A stretch of 64,000 bases of DNA from Chloroflexota bacterium (lineage in GTDB: Bacteria; Chloroflexota; Anaerolineae; Anaerolineales; Anaerolineaceae), in NCBI GenBank assembly GCA_004347695.1, contig SLTK01000007.1, forward strand, positions 846,823 to 910,822. The letters run 5' to 3'. The first letter of the stretch is position 1; each line of letters opens with the position of its first letter. The position numbers and the translations under genes were made by a program. Positions 1 through 7,271 of this stretch are shown here, piece after piece. The notes below the pieces were generated by a model. It searched no databases. It was not told the DNA's origin and saw nothing but the letters and a program-made list of their open reading frames with translations.

Positions 1-366
1 TTTGGCTTCCCGACCCTGATTCATCCGACCGCAATGGTGGAAGCCAGCGCCCAAGTGGGAGCAGGCGTGCAGGTCTTTGCGCATGCCTATATTGGCAGCG
101 CGGCCCAGGTAGGGTTTGGCTGCATTGTCAACACCGGCGCGATTGTTTCACATGACTGCGTGCTGGCGGACATCGTCAATATTTCACCGGGCGCCATGCT
201 GGCGGGTTCGGTGCGCGTCGGTGAGCGCACGCTGATCGGCATGGGGGTGACGGTCAACCTGGATGTTGAGGTTGGCGCAGGGGCGCGCATCGGCAACGGC
301 GCCACGGTCAAGTCCGCGGTTCCGGCCGGCGGCGTGGTCCGCGCGGGCAGCGTTTGGCCGGAATAA
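1..366 (+). CDS. Sugar O-acyltransferase, left-handed beta-helix (NeuD-like), 3' part only
   Basis: The reading frame is open from base 1, so the 5' end lies outside the window. The visible 121 residues are a run of imperfect hexapeptide repeats (I/V/L-G-x-G patterns such as VGAGV, VGFGC, IGMGV, IGNGA), which fold as a left-handed beta-helix. The HPTAMVEASAQVG start and NTGAIVSHDC segment resemble the sialic acid O-acetyltransferase NeuD / PglD family, where the histidine of SHDC would be the catalytic base. Such enzymes transfer acetyl groups to amino sugars or sugar nucleotides. The substrate cannot be told from this fragment, and the partner gene would lie upstream of the window. Confidence 0.75.
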   Translation, partial: FGFPTLIHPTAMVEASAQVGAGVQVFAHAYIGSAAQVGFGCIVNTGAIVSHDCVLADIVNISPGAMLAGSVRVGERTLIGMGVTVNLDVEVGAGARIGNGATVKSAVPAGGVVRAGSVWPE

Positions 367-632
367 TTTCCCGCTGTCGTCCGTTTGTCGCAGATTGGAT
401 TGTCCGCACCCACAGGGTGCCCTGCGGGCAGGGCGCTCTGCGAGTGAGGGCACACTAAAAGGTAATAAAATAGACGAAGATTAATCGCCCCAAATTCGAC
501 AAGGCTATTCATTCCAATATGTTGGATTTCGGGGCTGCCTGGATTATTGCCAAACAAAGATCTGGGGTGCCCCTCAATCCAACCTACGTTTTTTACTACT
601 TTTTTTACTACGTTTTTACAGCCAAAAGAGTG
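367..632. other. Non-coding gap with short repeats
   Basis: No gene is supported here. The gap holds a GC-rich palindromic stretch around 405-445 (CACAGGGTGCCCTGCGGGCA type), also seen near 1300, 43495 and 59795, and one copy of the 67-bp hairpin repeat at 521-587. Pyrimidine-rich, promoter-like DNA follows up to the crcB leader. Confidence 0.5.
521..587 (+). repeat. 67-bp hairpin repeat, copy A
   Basis: The left arm begins GTTGGATTTCGGGG and the right arm ends CCCCTCAATCCAAC followed by CTAC, so the ends are inverted repeats. Related copies sit at 11439-11505, 59587-59653 and 59750-59829. Arm substitutions are compensated between copies (GTTGGATT/AATCCAAC here, GTCGGTTT/AAACCGAC at 11439), which suggests a conserved folded RNA or a miniature mobile element. 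Confidence 0.6.
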
Positions 633-640
633 TACAATAC
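610..640 (+). promoter_or_regulatory. Putative promoter of the crcB transcript
   Basis: A TACAAT -10 box lies at 633-638. The -35 region around 610-615 is weak. Transcription would start near 645, just before the first helix of the fluoride riboswitch, which is the expected geometry. Confidence 0.5.
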
Positions 641-646
641 CCCGCT

Positions 647-694
647 GTGGTGATGGAGTCCACCCTTAACCGCTTCGTGCTGATGACTCCTGCA
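647..694 (+). ncRNA. Fluoride riboswitch (crcB motif)
   Basis: The sequence matches the crcB-motif consensus. Helix GGTG (649-652) pairs with CACC (661-664) around the GATG-type bulge. GGAGT (655-659) can form the pseudoknot with ACTCC (686-690), and the GCTGATGACTCC block (679-690) is the characteristic 3' half. A short hairpin lies between them at 671-681. It directly precedes a fluoride exporter gene, its usual partner. Fluoride binding stabilises the pseudoknot and turns on expression in this class. Confidence 0.9.
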
Positions 695-721
695 TTTCAT
701 CCGAAACGAGATTTTTTAACA

Positions 722-1105
722 TTGGAAAAAATATTCCTTATCGGTACCGGTGGGTTTATTGGCGCCGTGATGCGTTACCTGGTTGGCACTGCCGCCCAGA
801 GCTGGAGTAAAAGTCAAAATTTCCCAATTGGGACATTAATCGTCAACCTGATCGGCTGCCTGGTGATCGGTTTTCTTTCGCATGTAGGCGAAAACAGCCG
901 GGTGATCACCCCGGAGACGCGTTCCTTCCTGTTCATTGGCATCCTCGGTGCGTTTACTACTTTTTCTACGTTTAGCAACGAGACGGTTAACTTGTTCCGC
1001 GAAGGGCAGGGGTTTTACTCTGCGCTTAACATCGCTGCGCACATTTTCATCGGCCTGGCAGCGGTATGGGTTGGGCGGCAAGCCGCTTTGATGATCTGGC
1101 GGTAA
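722..1105 (+). CDS. crcB: Fluoride exporter / fluoride channel CrcB (Fluc)
   Basis: Small inner-membrane fluoride channel that works as a dual-topology dimer and lets F- leave the cell. I place the start at the TTG at 722, giving 127 residues that begin EKIFLIGTGGFIGAVMRYL, the family's normal amino terminus. The longer frame opening at 647 runs through the riboswitch and cannot be the real start. Four membrane segments are visible, with the family motifs GGxxGAxxRY, GTLIVNLIGC (pore Asn) and GxLGAFTTFSTFSNE (the Phe-box and Thr/Ser track). It is preceded by a fluoride riboswitch, so induction by fluoride is expected. It is monocistronic. Confidence 0.92.
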   Translation: MEKIFLIGTGGFIGAVMRYLVGTAAQSWSKSQNFPIGTLIVNLIGCLVIGFLSHVGENSRVITPETRSFLFIGILGAFTTFSTFSNETVNLFREGQGFYSALNIAAHIFIGLAAVWVGRQAALMIWR

Positions 1106-1397
1106 TCCGTTACAGGCCGTTGGCCTGCAGAACCTATTTTTGTCATACTGCCCACCGGACACGCTGTGCGTGAATGAAGTGAAGCCTCTCGTTGCTGATA
1201 TGGAGACCCTTCGCTCCGCTCAGGGTGACAGCAAAAAACGGGTGGCATCCATTTAGTTCTGCTACCCACAGGGCAGGGTGTCCTGTTTTGTCATGCTGCC
1301 CACAGGGCACGCTGTGCGTTAGTCGCGTAAGGGCGAGGCTAAAAACGGTTCGAATGACCCGGAGTGTTCTTTTTGCCTCGCCACTACCCATCCGGAA
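1106..1397. other. Non-coding gap with imperfect direct repeats
   Basis: No gene is supported. Two related segments of about 40 bp start near 1136 and 1285 (TTTTGTCATRCTGCCCAC, then CACGCTGTGCGT). Between them lie stretches of the type TTCGCTCCGCTCAGGGTGACA. The gap separates crcB from the convergent 3' end of the BMC operon. Confidence 0.45.
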
Positions 1398-1670
1398 TCA
1401 CTCGGCGATAAACACCGAATCCACTAATCCAACAATCACCGAGATCACCGGGGCGTCCGGGTTGTTCAATACCTGACGGGCGCCGTTGCCTTCGCGGTTG
1501 ACCAGCACCACATCACCCACCCCGGCCTGGGTGTTATCGAGCGCAATAAAATCGGCGTCCGGCGGTTCGTCATCCATTCCCAGCGGCTGCACCACCAGCA
1601 GGCGGCGGTATTTGAACGCCGGATGGCTGATGGTCGTCACCACCGTGCCCACCACGCGCCCCAGAATCAT
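1398..1670 (-). CDS. BMC shell vertex protein (EutN/CcmL, BMC-P), third paralogue
   Basis: 90 residues, the normal length of the pentameric EutN/CcmL/CsoS4 family that caps the vertices of polyhedral microcompartment shells. It starts MILGRVVGTVVTTISHPAFK and contains the family blocks LLVVQPL, ALDNTQAGVGDVVLV and the VDSVFI end. Its ATG overlaps the stop of the gene before it by four bases, so translation is coupled. It is the last gene of the BMC operon. Three different BMC-P proteins are encoded here, as in many loci with few hexamers. Confidence 0.92.
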   Translation of the reverse strand: MILGRVVGTVVTTISHPAFKYRRLLVVQPLGMDDEPPDADFIALDNTQAGVGDVVLVNREGNGARQVLNNPDAPVISVIVGLVDSVFIAE

Positions 1671-2002
1671 TCCCCCGCCTTTCCATAATAAGGGTTCCAG
1701 CCGCGGCGCATGATTAATTCCCCGTTGTCCACCGGCTGGACCGCCAGTTCATCCACAATGCCAACCAGCGCCAGATCAACCGGCACAAATTTAACATTCG
1801 GCATCGCCAGGGCGGCCTCGCGCGAACGCACCATGACGCACAGGTCGCCGGGACCGGCCTGCACCACATCCGCGGCTACCTGTAGTCCGCCCATCGGCTC
1901 CAGCCGCTTATCGAGCGGCTGAACGACCAGCAGTTTGACCCCCTCCGTGCCGGGATATTTGATCGTGCACACTGCCGAACCGACTACCCTGCCAAGCAGC
2001 AT
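1667..2002 (-). CDS. BMC shell vertex protein (EutN/CcmL, BMC-P), second paralogue
   Basis: 111 residues. The amino end MLLGRVVGSAVCTIKYPGTEGVKLLVVQPL and the block AADVVQAGPGDLCVMVRSREAA are typical of BMC-P pentamers. It is longer than its neighbour because of a carboxy tail (about residues 92-111, ending RRGWNPYYGKAGE). The insert around residues 68-75 also sets it apart. It lies 3 bp after the previous gene and overlaps the next by 4 bp, so all are one transcript. It should occupy shell vertices, perhaps with a different pore or contact surface from the other two pentamers. Confidence 0.9.
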   Translation of the reverse strand: MLLGRVVGSAVCTIKYPGTEGVKLLVVQPLDKRLEPMGGLQVAADVVQAGPGDLCVMVRSREAALAMPNVKFVPVDLALVGIVDELAVQPVDNGELIMRRGWNPYYGKAGE

Positions 2003-2005
2003 GGA

Positions 2006-2395
2006 CTACTTTAACCCGGTGCTTGCCAGCACGCGCTGGATGATCGAATCCAGCAGTTTCGGGTCGATTTGCGGACCCATGCGCGCCATGACCGCGTTCT
2101 TGATGCGCTGCTGCAGGTCGAGCTCGCCTGATTTTAGCCCGACCGGGCTGCCCAGTTTTGGCAGGTAAGCGGCTGCATCCGCAGCAGTTGGGATCGGTTT
2201 GGCAGGCGCCAAATACGGCCGTACCGGCGCGCTGGGCGGGTTATCCGGGGTTGGCTGCACCAGCTTCATGCCCAGACGGTTGGCCTTCTCGTAGGCCAAT
2301 TCGGTCAGCACAACGCTGTCACTAAGTTCGAGCGACATAACGCCGCGCTTCCACATATCCTCGATATCTTTTTCGGTATAAAACTCTTTTGCCAT
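2006..2395 (-). CDS. Small BMC-associated protein with cargo-like helices, function unknown
   Basis: 129 residues with a strong GGAGGT ribosome site. The first 45 residues (KDIEDMWKRGVMSLELSDS, then VVLTELAYEKANRLGMKLV) resemble the short amino-terminal segment found ahead of some ethanolamine/propanediol compartment proteins. A proline/alanine-rich linker follows (residues 48-75). The last 35 residues form one or two amphipathic helices (LQQRIKNAVMARMG, LLDSIIQRVLAS) that look like encapsulation peptides. I see no catalytic motif. Its position among shell genes suggests a scaffold, adaptor or assembly factor linking cargo to shell. That is inference. Confidence 0.6.
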   Translation of the reverse strand: MAKEFYTEKDIEDMWKRGVMSLELSDSVVLTELAYEKANRLGMKLVQPTPDNPPSAPVRPYLAPAKPIPTAADAAAYLPKLGSPVGLKSGELDLQQRIKNAVMARMGPQIDPKLLDSIIQRVLASTGLK

Positions 2396-2422
2396 CGTAC
2401 CTCCACCGCGGCCAGGCCGCTG

Positions 2423-3052
2423 TTACGCGCCTTCGCGCCCGGCCAGGCTTTCAAGCGCCTGGATGGCTGCATTTTTAGCAGTCTGAATCTCGGCTTCGCT
2501 TCCGGAGAGCCACATGCGGCCAAAACGGCCGACCGAAGATACATGCACCAGTTTAATGCTGGCTTTTTTCTCGGCTTCATTGCAGGCATAGTTAATGTAT
2601 GCTGCCGGGGCGCATTCCAGCACCAGCAGCGTCTCGCCGGGCACCAGCATGCTGCCGCGCCGGAAGCGGTTGATCAACTGCGCCTGGTAGGAATCGATGC
2701 GGGTGATCACCTGGGTGGAGGCCACTTGCGGGCGGATGCGGTCTTCGACCCGCAGCCCCAACCGCTCCAGCACCACCTCGCCAGCCTCGATTACGGCTGC
2801 CTGATTGGGCGAATGCACCTCGAACATGCCAAATTCACGCTCCACAATCTGCGCGCCCGGGCGGGCCTCAGTGGCCTTGACGGCGATATCCACCACCCGG
2901 AAGACCTCGTTGCCGGGAGCCATTTCGACATACAGCGCCGCCATGCCCTCGGTCGGCAGGTCGCCCTGGGTGATGGTGCCGACGAAAGCGGCATACTGGG
3001 CCTGCATACGGTCCAGAAAACAATAACAACGCAGCGAGAATTCATCAGCCAT
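2423..3052 (-). CDS. Tandem-domain BMC shell protein (BMC-T)
   Basis: 209 residues, about twice the size of a single BMC domain. This is the length of trimeric BMC-T proteins (PduB/EutL/CsoS1D types) that form pseudohexameric facets, often with a large gated pore. Two halves can be seen, about residues 1-100 and 105-205. The second ends ASIKLVHVSSVGRFGRMWLSG, a typical BMC facet strand-helix block. A strong AGGAGG ribosome site precedes the ATG. As the only BMC-T of the locus it is the best candidate for transport of bulky substrates such as sugar phosphates or cofactors. The number and position of permuted strands cannot be judged here. Confidence 0.85.
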   Translation of the reverse strand: MADEFSLRCYCFLDRMQAQYAAFVGTITQGDLPTEGMAALYVEMAPGNEVFRVVDIAVKATEARPGAQIVEREFGMFEVHSPNQAAVIEAGEVVLERLGLRVEDRIRPQVASTQVITRIDSYQAQLINRFRRGSMLVPGETLLVLECAPAAYINYACNEAEKKASIKLVHVSSVGRFGRMWLSGSEAEIQTAKNAAIQALESLAGREGA

Positions 3053-3209
3053 AAAGGCCTCCTGTGATTAAGTGGCAGTCTTGGCGCAACTCCAGATCAA
3101 GTCATGCGCGGCATTGCAGCCGGGATGCGAAACACGCTGTTTGCAGGCTACCGAATCAATCGCCTGCGGGCAAAGCGTGGCCAGCCGGTTTTAACCGCGA
3201 ACCGCGAAA

Positions 3210-3542
3210 TTATTTCTCTTTGCCTTCAGCAGCCCGGCCGCCAAAAGCGCCCTTGCTGGCCTTGGGCAGGATCATTTCGACGTCGACATGCGGTCTTGGG
3301 ATGACATGCACCGATACCAGTTCGCCAACGCGTTTGGCCGCAGCAGCGCCGGCATCCGTGGCAGCTTTGACCGCGCCGACGTCGCCGCGCACCATGACGG
3401 TCACATAACCGCCGCCAACATATTCCGAGCCGATCAGGACAACATTGGCTGCCTTGACCATGGCATCGGCGGCCTCGACCGCGCCGATCAACCCGCGGGT
3501 TTCGACCATTCCTAAAGCGATGAGAGAGGTGTCTAAAGCCAT
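3210..3542 (-). CDS. BMC shell hexamer protein (BMC-H, PduA/CcmK-like)
   Basis: 110 residues with one classical BMC domain: [20 protein letters not shown] at the amino end, then [20 protein letters not shown] and [20 protein letters not shown]. The pore loop would be around the residues between GYVTVMVRG and DVGAVKAA. A carboxy tail of about 20 residues ([20 protein letters not shown]) extends past the domain. It is the only hexamer in the window, so it should make up most of the facets. The ribosome site AAAGGA lies eight bases before the ATG. It follows the aldehyde dehydrogenase gene and precedes BMC-T. Confidence 0.95.
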   Translation of the reverse strand: MALDTSLIALGMVETRGLIGAVEAADAMVKAANVVLIGSEYVGGGYVTVMVRGDVGAVKAATDAGAAAAKRVGELVSVHVIPRPHVDVEMILPKASKGAFGGRAAEGKEK

Positions 3543-3575
3543 TGTGGTGATTCCTTTCGTGATACAAAAAATGGG

Positions 3576-5036
3576 TTAAAAGGGATTCTTCTTCTGCAAG
3601 ATTTCGTCCAGCACCTGGCGTACCAGGCGTTCAACTTCGGCCGGGGACGGGCTCTGAGCAGGCTCGCCAGGCGCAAAAGCCTCAGGCGGTGGCGCCATCG
3701 TTTCATACGCCAGCCTTTTGACATTAAGCAAATGGGTGACGGTGATATTATCGCCGGTGATGGCGCCACCCACCCCGCCAGATCCCAGCGTCATCGAAGG
3801 AGCCACGCCGGAGGTGTAGCCAATCGCTCCCAGCGTGCCCATCGTGTTGACCAAAATACGAAAAACGGGTTTTTCCAAACCAAAGGCCATGATGACGCGT
3901 TCGTCTGTGGCATAAATAATCTGCGTATGCCCGCGCCCGCCCGTCTCTATCATGGCAATCGAGGTATCGCAGCCTTCTTCCCAGCCATCCACCACGTACC
4001 ACGCCAGCACAGTGGTCAGCTTTTCGTGAGACAACGGTTCGTCCTTGCCTACCCTGGTGAGCGGGGTTACCAGGATGCGGGTACCGCGCGGGATTTGAAA
4101 CCCGGCGAAGCCCGCCACATAGTCAGCCGACTTGCCCACCAGCGCCGTGTTCATGCTTCCGTCCGGGTTGAATACCGACCGCCGCAGCGCTTCGGTCTCC
4201 TGCTCATTGGTGAAATAAGCGCCTTCAGCGCGCATCAAATCTGCCAGGCGTGAGGCAATCGGCCGGTCAGCTATGACCGCCTGTTCGGTGGCGCAGATGG
4301 TGGAATTGTCGAATGCCTTGCTGGCGACGATGTAGCGCGCCGCCTTTTCGATGTCGGCGCTGCGGTCAACATACACCGGGACGTTGCCCGGGCCCACGCC
4401 GTAAGCCGGTTTTCCGGTGGAATGCGCCGCGCGCACCATCGGCGAGCCGCCGGTGGCCAGAATCAAAGCGGTGCGCCGGTGAGTCATCAGCTCCTGGGTG
4501 CCCGGCAGCGAGACCTGCGTCATGCAGGAGATCAACCCTTTGGGTGCGCCAGCGCTTTCAGCCGCCTGCGCCATCGTTTGGGTTGCGTCACAGGTGCAGC
4601 GCACGGCTGCCGGGTGTGGCGCCACCACAATGGCGTTGCGCGCCTTCACTGCCGCCAGAACTTTGAAAAAGGCCGTTGAGGTCGGGTTGGTGGACGGCAC
4701 CAGCGCCACAATCACGCCCATTGGCCAGGCAATTTCATACAGGCGGCGGTCCGGGTCATGGCGGATCACGCCAACGGTCTTGACGTCCCGGATGCTTTCC
4801 CACACCACCCGTGAGCCGAACTCGTTTTTGATCTTTTTATGCGCCGGAACGCCATAGCCGGTTTCTTCCACTGCCAGCCGGCCCAGGCGTTCGGAGGCAT
4901 GATAGCCGGCTTCCGCCATGGCAGCACACACGCGGTCAACCTCTGCCTGGGAGGCTGTGCGCCATTTTTGCCAGGCGTCATAGGCGGCAGACGCCAGATC
5001 GCGCGCTTCTTGAATGGAGGAAAGATCTTTATCCAT
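3576..5036 (-). CDS. CoA-acylating aldehyde dehydrogenase, microcompartment type (PduP/EutE-like)
   Basis: 486 residues. It converts acetaldehyde plus CoA and NAD+ to acetyl-CoA, here most likely the acetaldehyde released by DeoC. The catalytic cysteine sits in FDNSTICATEQAV, and VALVPSTNPTSTAFFK and LATGGSPMVRAAH are further family blocks. The carboxy end carries a proline/alanine linker and the amphipathic helix VERLVRQVLDEILQKK, typical of encapsulation peptides that drive packaging into the shell. PduP of Salmonella has its peptide at the amino end, so the carboxy location is worth noting. The gene lies between a BMC-P and the BMC-H gene in the same operon. Substrate choice is inferred from context. 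Confidence 0.92.
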   Translation of the reverse strand: MDKDLSSIQEARDLASAAYDAWQKWRTASQAEVDRVCAAMAEAGYHASERLGRLAVEETGYGVPAHKKIKNEFGSRVVWESIRDVKTVGVIRHDPDRRLYEIAWPMGVIVALVPSTNPTSTAFFKVLAAVKARNAIVVAPHPAAVRCTCDATQTMAQAAESAGAPKGLISCMTQVSLPGTQELMTHRRTALILATGGSPMVRAAHSTGKPAYGVGPGNVPVYVDRSADIEKAARYIVASKAFDNSTICATEQAVIADRPIASRLADLMRAEGAYFTNEQETEALRRSVFNPDGSMNTALVGKSADYVAGFAGFQIPRGTRILVTPLTRVGKDEPLSHEKLTTVLAWYVVDGWEEGCDTSIAMIETGGRGHTQIIYATDERVIMAFGLEKPVFRILVNTMGTLGAIGYTSGVAPSMTLGSGGVGGAITGDNITVTHLLNVKRLAYETMAPPPEAFAPGEPAQSPSPAEVERLVRQVLDEILQKKNPF

Positions 5037-5067
5037 CGAACCGGGATCCTCTCATCCGATCCACCAT

Positions 5068-5361
5068 CTAGGCGGATTTACGGAAAACAACCTCGCCGCC
5101 GACTTCAAGGGAATCGATAACCGCCATGATCACCGCGTCAACCGGGGTGTCTTTGGTGATATTGGTCTGGCGAGCCGACGAGCCCGCGGCAGTCAACACC
5201 AGGTCGCCAATACCGGCGTCCACGCTGTCGATGGCGACATACGGTTTGCCGGACGGGTTGCCATGTTCATCTGCCGGGCGGCAGATCAACAACTTGCGGC
5301 CGGTTAATTTCTCGTCCTTGATGGTGGAGACGGTCGTGCCGATGACTTTCGCAATAAGCAT
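5068..5361 (-). CDS. BMC shell vertex protein (EutN/CcmL, BMC-P), first paralogue
   Basis: 97 residues, beginning MLIAKVIGTTVSTIKDEKLT, with the conserved core LLICRPADEHG, YVAIDSVDAGIGDLVLTAAGSSAR and TPVDAVIMAVIDSLEV. Of the three pentamers in the operon it is closest to canonical EutN. A GGAG ribosome site lies upstream. It sits between deoC and the aldehyde dehydrogenase gene, interleaved with cargo genes, which argues that shell and cargo are co-translated from one message. Confidence 0.93.
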   Translation of the reverse strand: MLIAKVIGTTVSTIKDEKLTGRKLLICRPADEHGNPSGKPYVAIDSVDAGIGDLVLTAAGSSARQTNITKDTPVDAVIMAVIDSLEVGGEVVFRKSA

Positions 5362-5375
5362 GGTTTCGCTCCGTC

Positions 5376-6314
5376 TTAATAGCTCCTGGCTGCCGGGACT
5401 GGCGCAGCGGCGGCGGGTGATTGGGCTTTATCGGCTGCCGGGCCCTGAATGATCTTGATGCCGGCGCTGGCGCCGATGCGGGTTGCCCCGGCTTTGACCA
5501 TCGCCTCAGCGTCTTCGAAGGTGCGTACTCCGCCCGAGGCTTTGACGCCCATCTCCGGCCCGACTACCCGGCGCATGAGTGTCACATCGTGCACGGTTGC
5601 GCCGCCGGTGGAAAATCCGGTGGAAGTCTTTACAAAGTCGGCTTCAGCCTGCTTGCTGATCAAAGATGCCAAAACTTTTTCTTCGTCGTTGAGCAGCGAG
5701 GTCTCGAGAATCACCTTGACCAGCGCGCCGCGCGCGTGGCCGGTTTTAACCACCCCGCGAATGTCGCGGGCGACCAGTTCCAGATCACGCGCCTTGAGCG
5801 CGCCAATATTGAGCACCATATCGATCTCAGTGGCGCCCTGATGCAAGGCGTTCTGGGTTTCGAAAACTTTTACGTCGGGAGCGGTGGCGCCCAACGGAAA
5901 ACCGATTACCGTGCAAACCTTCACGTCTGAGCCTTCCAGCAGCTTGGCACACAGCGGCACCCAGGTTGGGTTGATGCACACCGAAGCGAACCCGTACTTG
6001 CGCGCTTCGTAGCACAACTGGGCGATCTGGTCGGGGGTGGCATCAGCTTTGAGCAGAGTGTGATCGATCATCTTGGCCAGGCTGACGTCTTCGGGGATCA
6101 CGCCCAGGGTCGAGGTCAGCCGTTCGGCGCCGGCAGAGACCACCTGCCCGGTACGATCGAAGCATGTCTTGACGCATAACCCGTCGGCGCAGGTGAATTT
6201 GCACTGCTCGCCATTGTGCGGTTCGCCTTTGTGCTGCTGTTCCATCATAGCAATCAGCACTTCACGCGTTATTATTTCTACCAGTTGCTCTACCTTTTGC
6301 ATATCCGGCAGCAT
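5376..6314 (-). CDS. deoC: Deoxyribose-phosphate aldolase with BMC-targeting and cysteine-rich N-terminal extension
   Basis: 312 residues against about 220-260 for ordinary DeoC. The aldolase domain (about residues 75-295) carries [22 protein letters not shown], the Schiff-base lysine in [10 protein letters not shown] and the second lysine in VKASGGVRT. The reaction is 2-deoxy-D-ribose-5-phosphate to glyceraldehyde-3-phosphate plus acetaldehyde. The first 25 residues ([20 protein letters not shown]) form an amphipathic helix like an encapsulation peptide. Residues about 36-52 contain four cysteines spaced C-x3-C-x4-C-x3-C, absent from typical DeoC. A proline/alanine tail closes the protein. 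I chose the ATG at 6314, which follows an AGAGG site; a GTG one codon upstream is the alternative. Confidence 0.93.
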   Translation of the reverse strand: MLPDMQKVEQLVEIITREVLIAMMEQQHKGEPHNGEQCKFTCADGLCVKTCFDRTGQVVSAGAERLTSTLGVIPEDVSLAKMIDHTLLKADATPDQIAQLCYEARKYGFASVCINPTWVPLCAKLLEGSDVKVCTVIGFPLGATAPDVKVFETQNALHQGATEIDMVLNIGALKARDLELVARDIRGVVKTGHARGALVKVILETSLLNDEEKVLASLISKQAEADFVKTSTGFSTGGATVHDVTLMRRVVGPEMGVKASGGVRTFEDAEAMVKAGATRIGASAGIKIIQGPAADKAQSPAAAAPVPAARSY

Positions 6315-6323
6315 CACGAACCT

Positions 6324-6935
6324 CTACTTCCCGTACTGCTTCTCGACCGCAATAATCTTGTCAATTCGCTTCTGGTGGCGTCCCCCGCCGAAATCGGTGG
6401 TCAGCCAAACCTTGAGAATTTGCTTCGCCAGGGCTACACCAATCAATCCGGCGCCCAGGGTGAGCACATTGGCGTCATTGTGCTCGCGGCTGTTGGACGC
6501 GCTGGCATAGTCGTACGCCATGGCTGCCCGCACGCCCGGCACCTTGTTGGCCACCATGCAGGAGCCGATTCCGGCGCCGTCGATCATCACGCCGCGCCAG
6601 GCTTTGCCGCTGGCGACCAGGCGAGCGATTTCATGAGCGAAATCGGGATAATCCACTGCCTCTTTGCCGGTGGTGCCGACATCAATGACCTCGTAACCGC
6701 CTTCGCTCAGGTCTTTTTTGAGCGTTTCTTTGAGTTCGAATCCGCCGTGGTCAGCGCCAATGGCAACTACGCGACTGGGAACAGGTTGAGTTGCGGGCGC
6801 GGGCATCACCGACGGCGCTGGAGCAGCCGGTTCAGCCGGTGGCTTCATGCCCATCGCCTGGTTAAGCACGCGCTGCACGATCTGGCGAATTTCGTCGTCA
6901 GGCACGAGGGGAGTGGTGGGATTTTGATCGGTCAT
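6324..6935 (-). CDS. rpiB: RpiB/LacAB-family sugar-phosphate isomerase with BMC-targeting N-terminus
   Basis: 203 residues from the ATG at 6935; the isomerase domain starts near residue 55 (VVAIGADHGGFELKETLKKDL). The first 50 residues hold a helix DDEIRQIVQRVLNQAM followed by a Pro/Ala linker, i.e. an encapsulation-peptide-like extension. The domain has the RpiB/LacAB blocks DVGT, VDYPDFAHEIA, ANKVPGVRAA and REHNDANVLTLGA. The position of the catalytic cysteine of E. coli RpiB (CGTGIG) reads DGAGIG here, so activity on ribose-5-phosphate is uncertain; a ketose/aldose phosphate isomerase of LacB type is an alternative. First gene of the BMC operon, right behind its promoter and operator. Confidence 0.88.
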   Translation of the reverse strand: MTDQNPTTPLVPDDEIRQIVQRVLNQAMGMKPPAEPAAPAPSVMPAPATQPVPSRVVAIGADHGGFELKETLKKDLSEGGYEVIDVGTTGKEAVDYPDFAHEIARLVASGKAWRGVMIDGAGIGSCMVANKVPGVRAAMAYDYASASNSREHNDANVLTLGAGLIGVALAKQILKVWLTTDFGGGRHQKRIDKIIAVEKQYGK

Positions 6936-6963
6936 GGCAGATGAAAGTGTTGTTTTTTTGCAA

Positions 6964-6985
6964 CTGGTAATGACCACATTACCAG
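6964..6985. promoter_or_regulatory. Palindromic operator at the BMC promoter
   Basis: Perfect inverted repeat: CTGGTAATG at 6964-6972, four-base spacer ACCA, CATTACCAG at 6977-6985. It covers the predicted transcription start of the BMC operon, a classic repressor position. A related sequence, 15 of 22 bases identical, lies at the same place in the promoter of the GntR gene (8038-8059). I infer that the GntR/UTRA protein binds it. Confidence 0.75.
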
Positions 6986-6989
6986 ATAA

Positions 6990-7018
6990 ATCATAGCATA
7001 GCGGTGGGCAAAAGTCAA
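6990..7018 (-). promoter_or_regulatory. Promoter of the BMC operon
   Basis: Read on the minus strand: TTGACT (7018-7013), 17-base spacer, TATGAT (6995-6990). This is close to the sigma-70 consensus with ideal spacing. The start point would be near 6983, inside the palindromic operator, and about 48 bases ahead of the rpiB ATG. Confidence 0.8.
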
Positions 7019-7271
7019 TTATCAAAATCGAGAAATTCAATACTCATTATACCTGTTGCGGAACGAACAGTTCGATTGGGTAGGGGCACGAGGCATCATT
7101 TGCGATTATTACTACCGTAACCATCCCCGTGCCGCTACAAGGTATCGTGGAACCTCTCTATGGGCTTGCGGACGATGCACCCCCTCCAACCCCCGACAAG
7201 CTCACTCACAGTGAACCATTTTTGAAGCCAATTCGCGGGCGCGCACTGCGCGCCCCTACTCACCCAACCCT

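Larger units (their letters stand above)
6936..7271. other. Regulatory gap between the BMC operon and its regulator gene
   Basis: Bases 6964-7018 hold the BMC operon promoter and operator, listed separately. The rest (7040-7271) has no supported gene. It contains short stretches of the kind GGGCGCGCACTGCGCGCCCCTAC, which look like degenerate intergenic repeats. Confidence 0.5.

Noticed and set aside
647-721. Upstream extension of crcB
   Set aside because: These bases are the fluoride riboswitch; the extra 25 residues have no counterpart in the family.
2543-3067. Plus-strand frame opposite the BMC-T gene
   Set aside because: Antisense shadow; His/Gln-rich product without any known domain.
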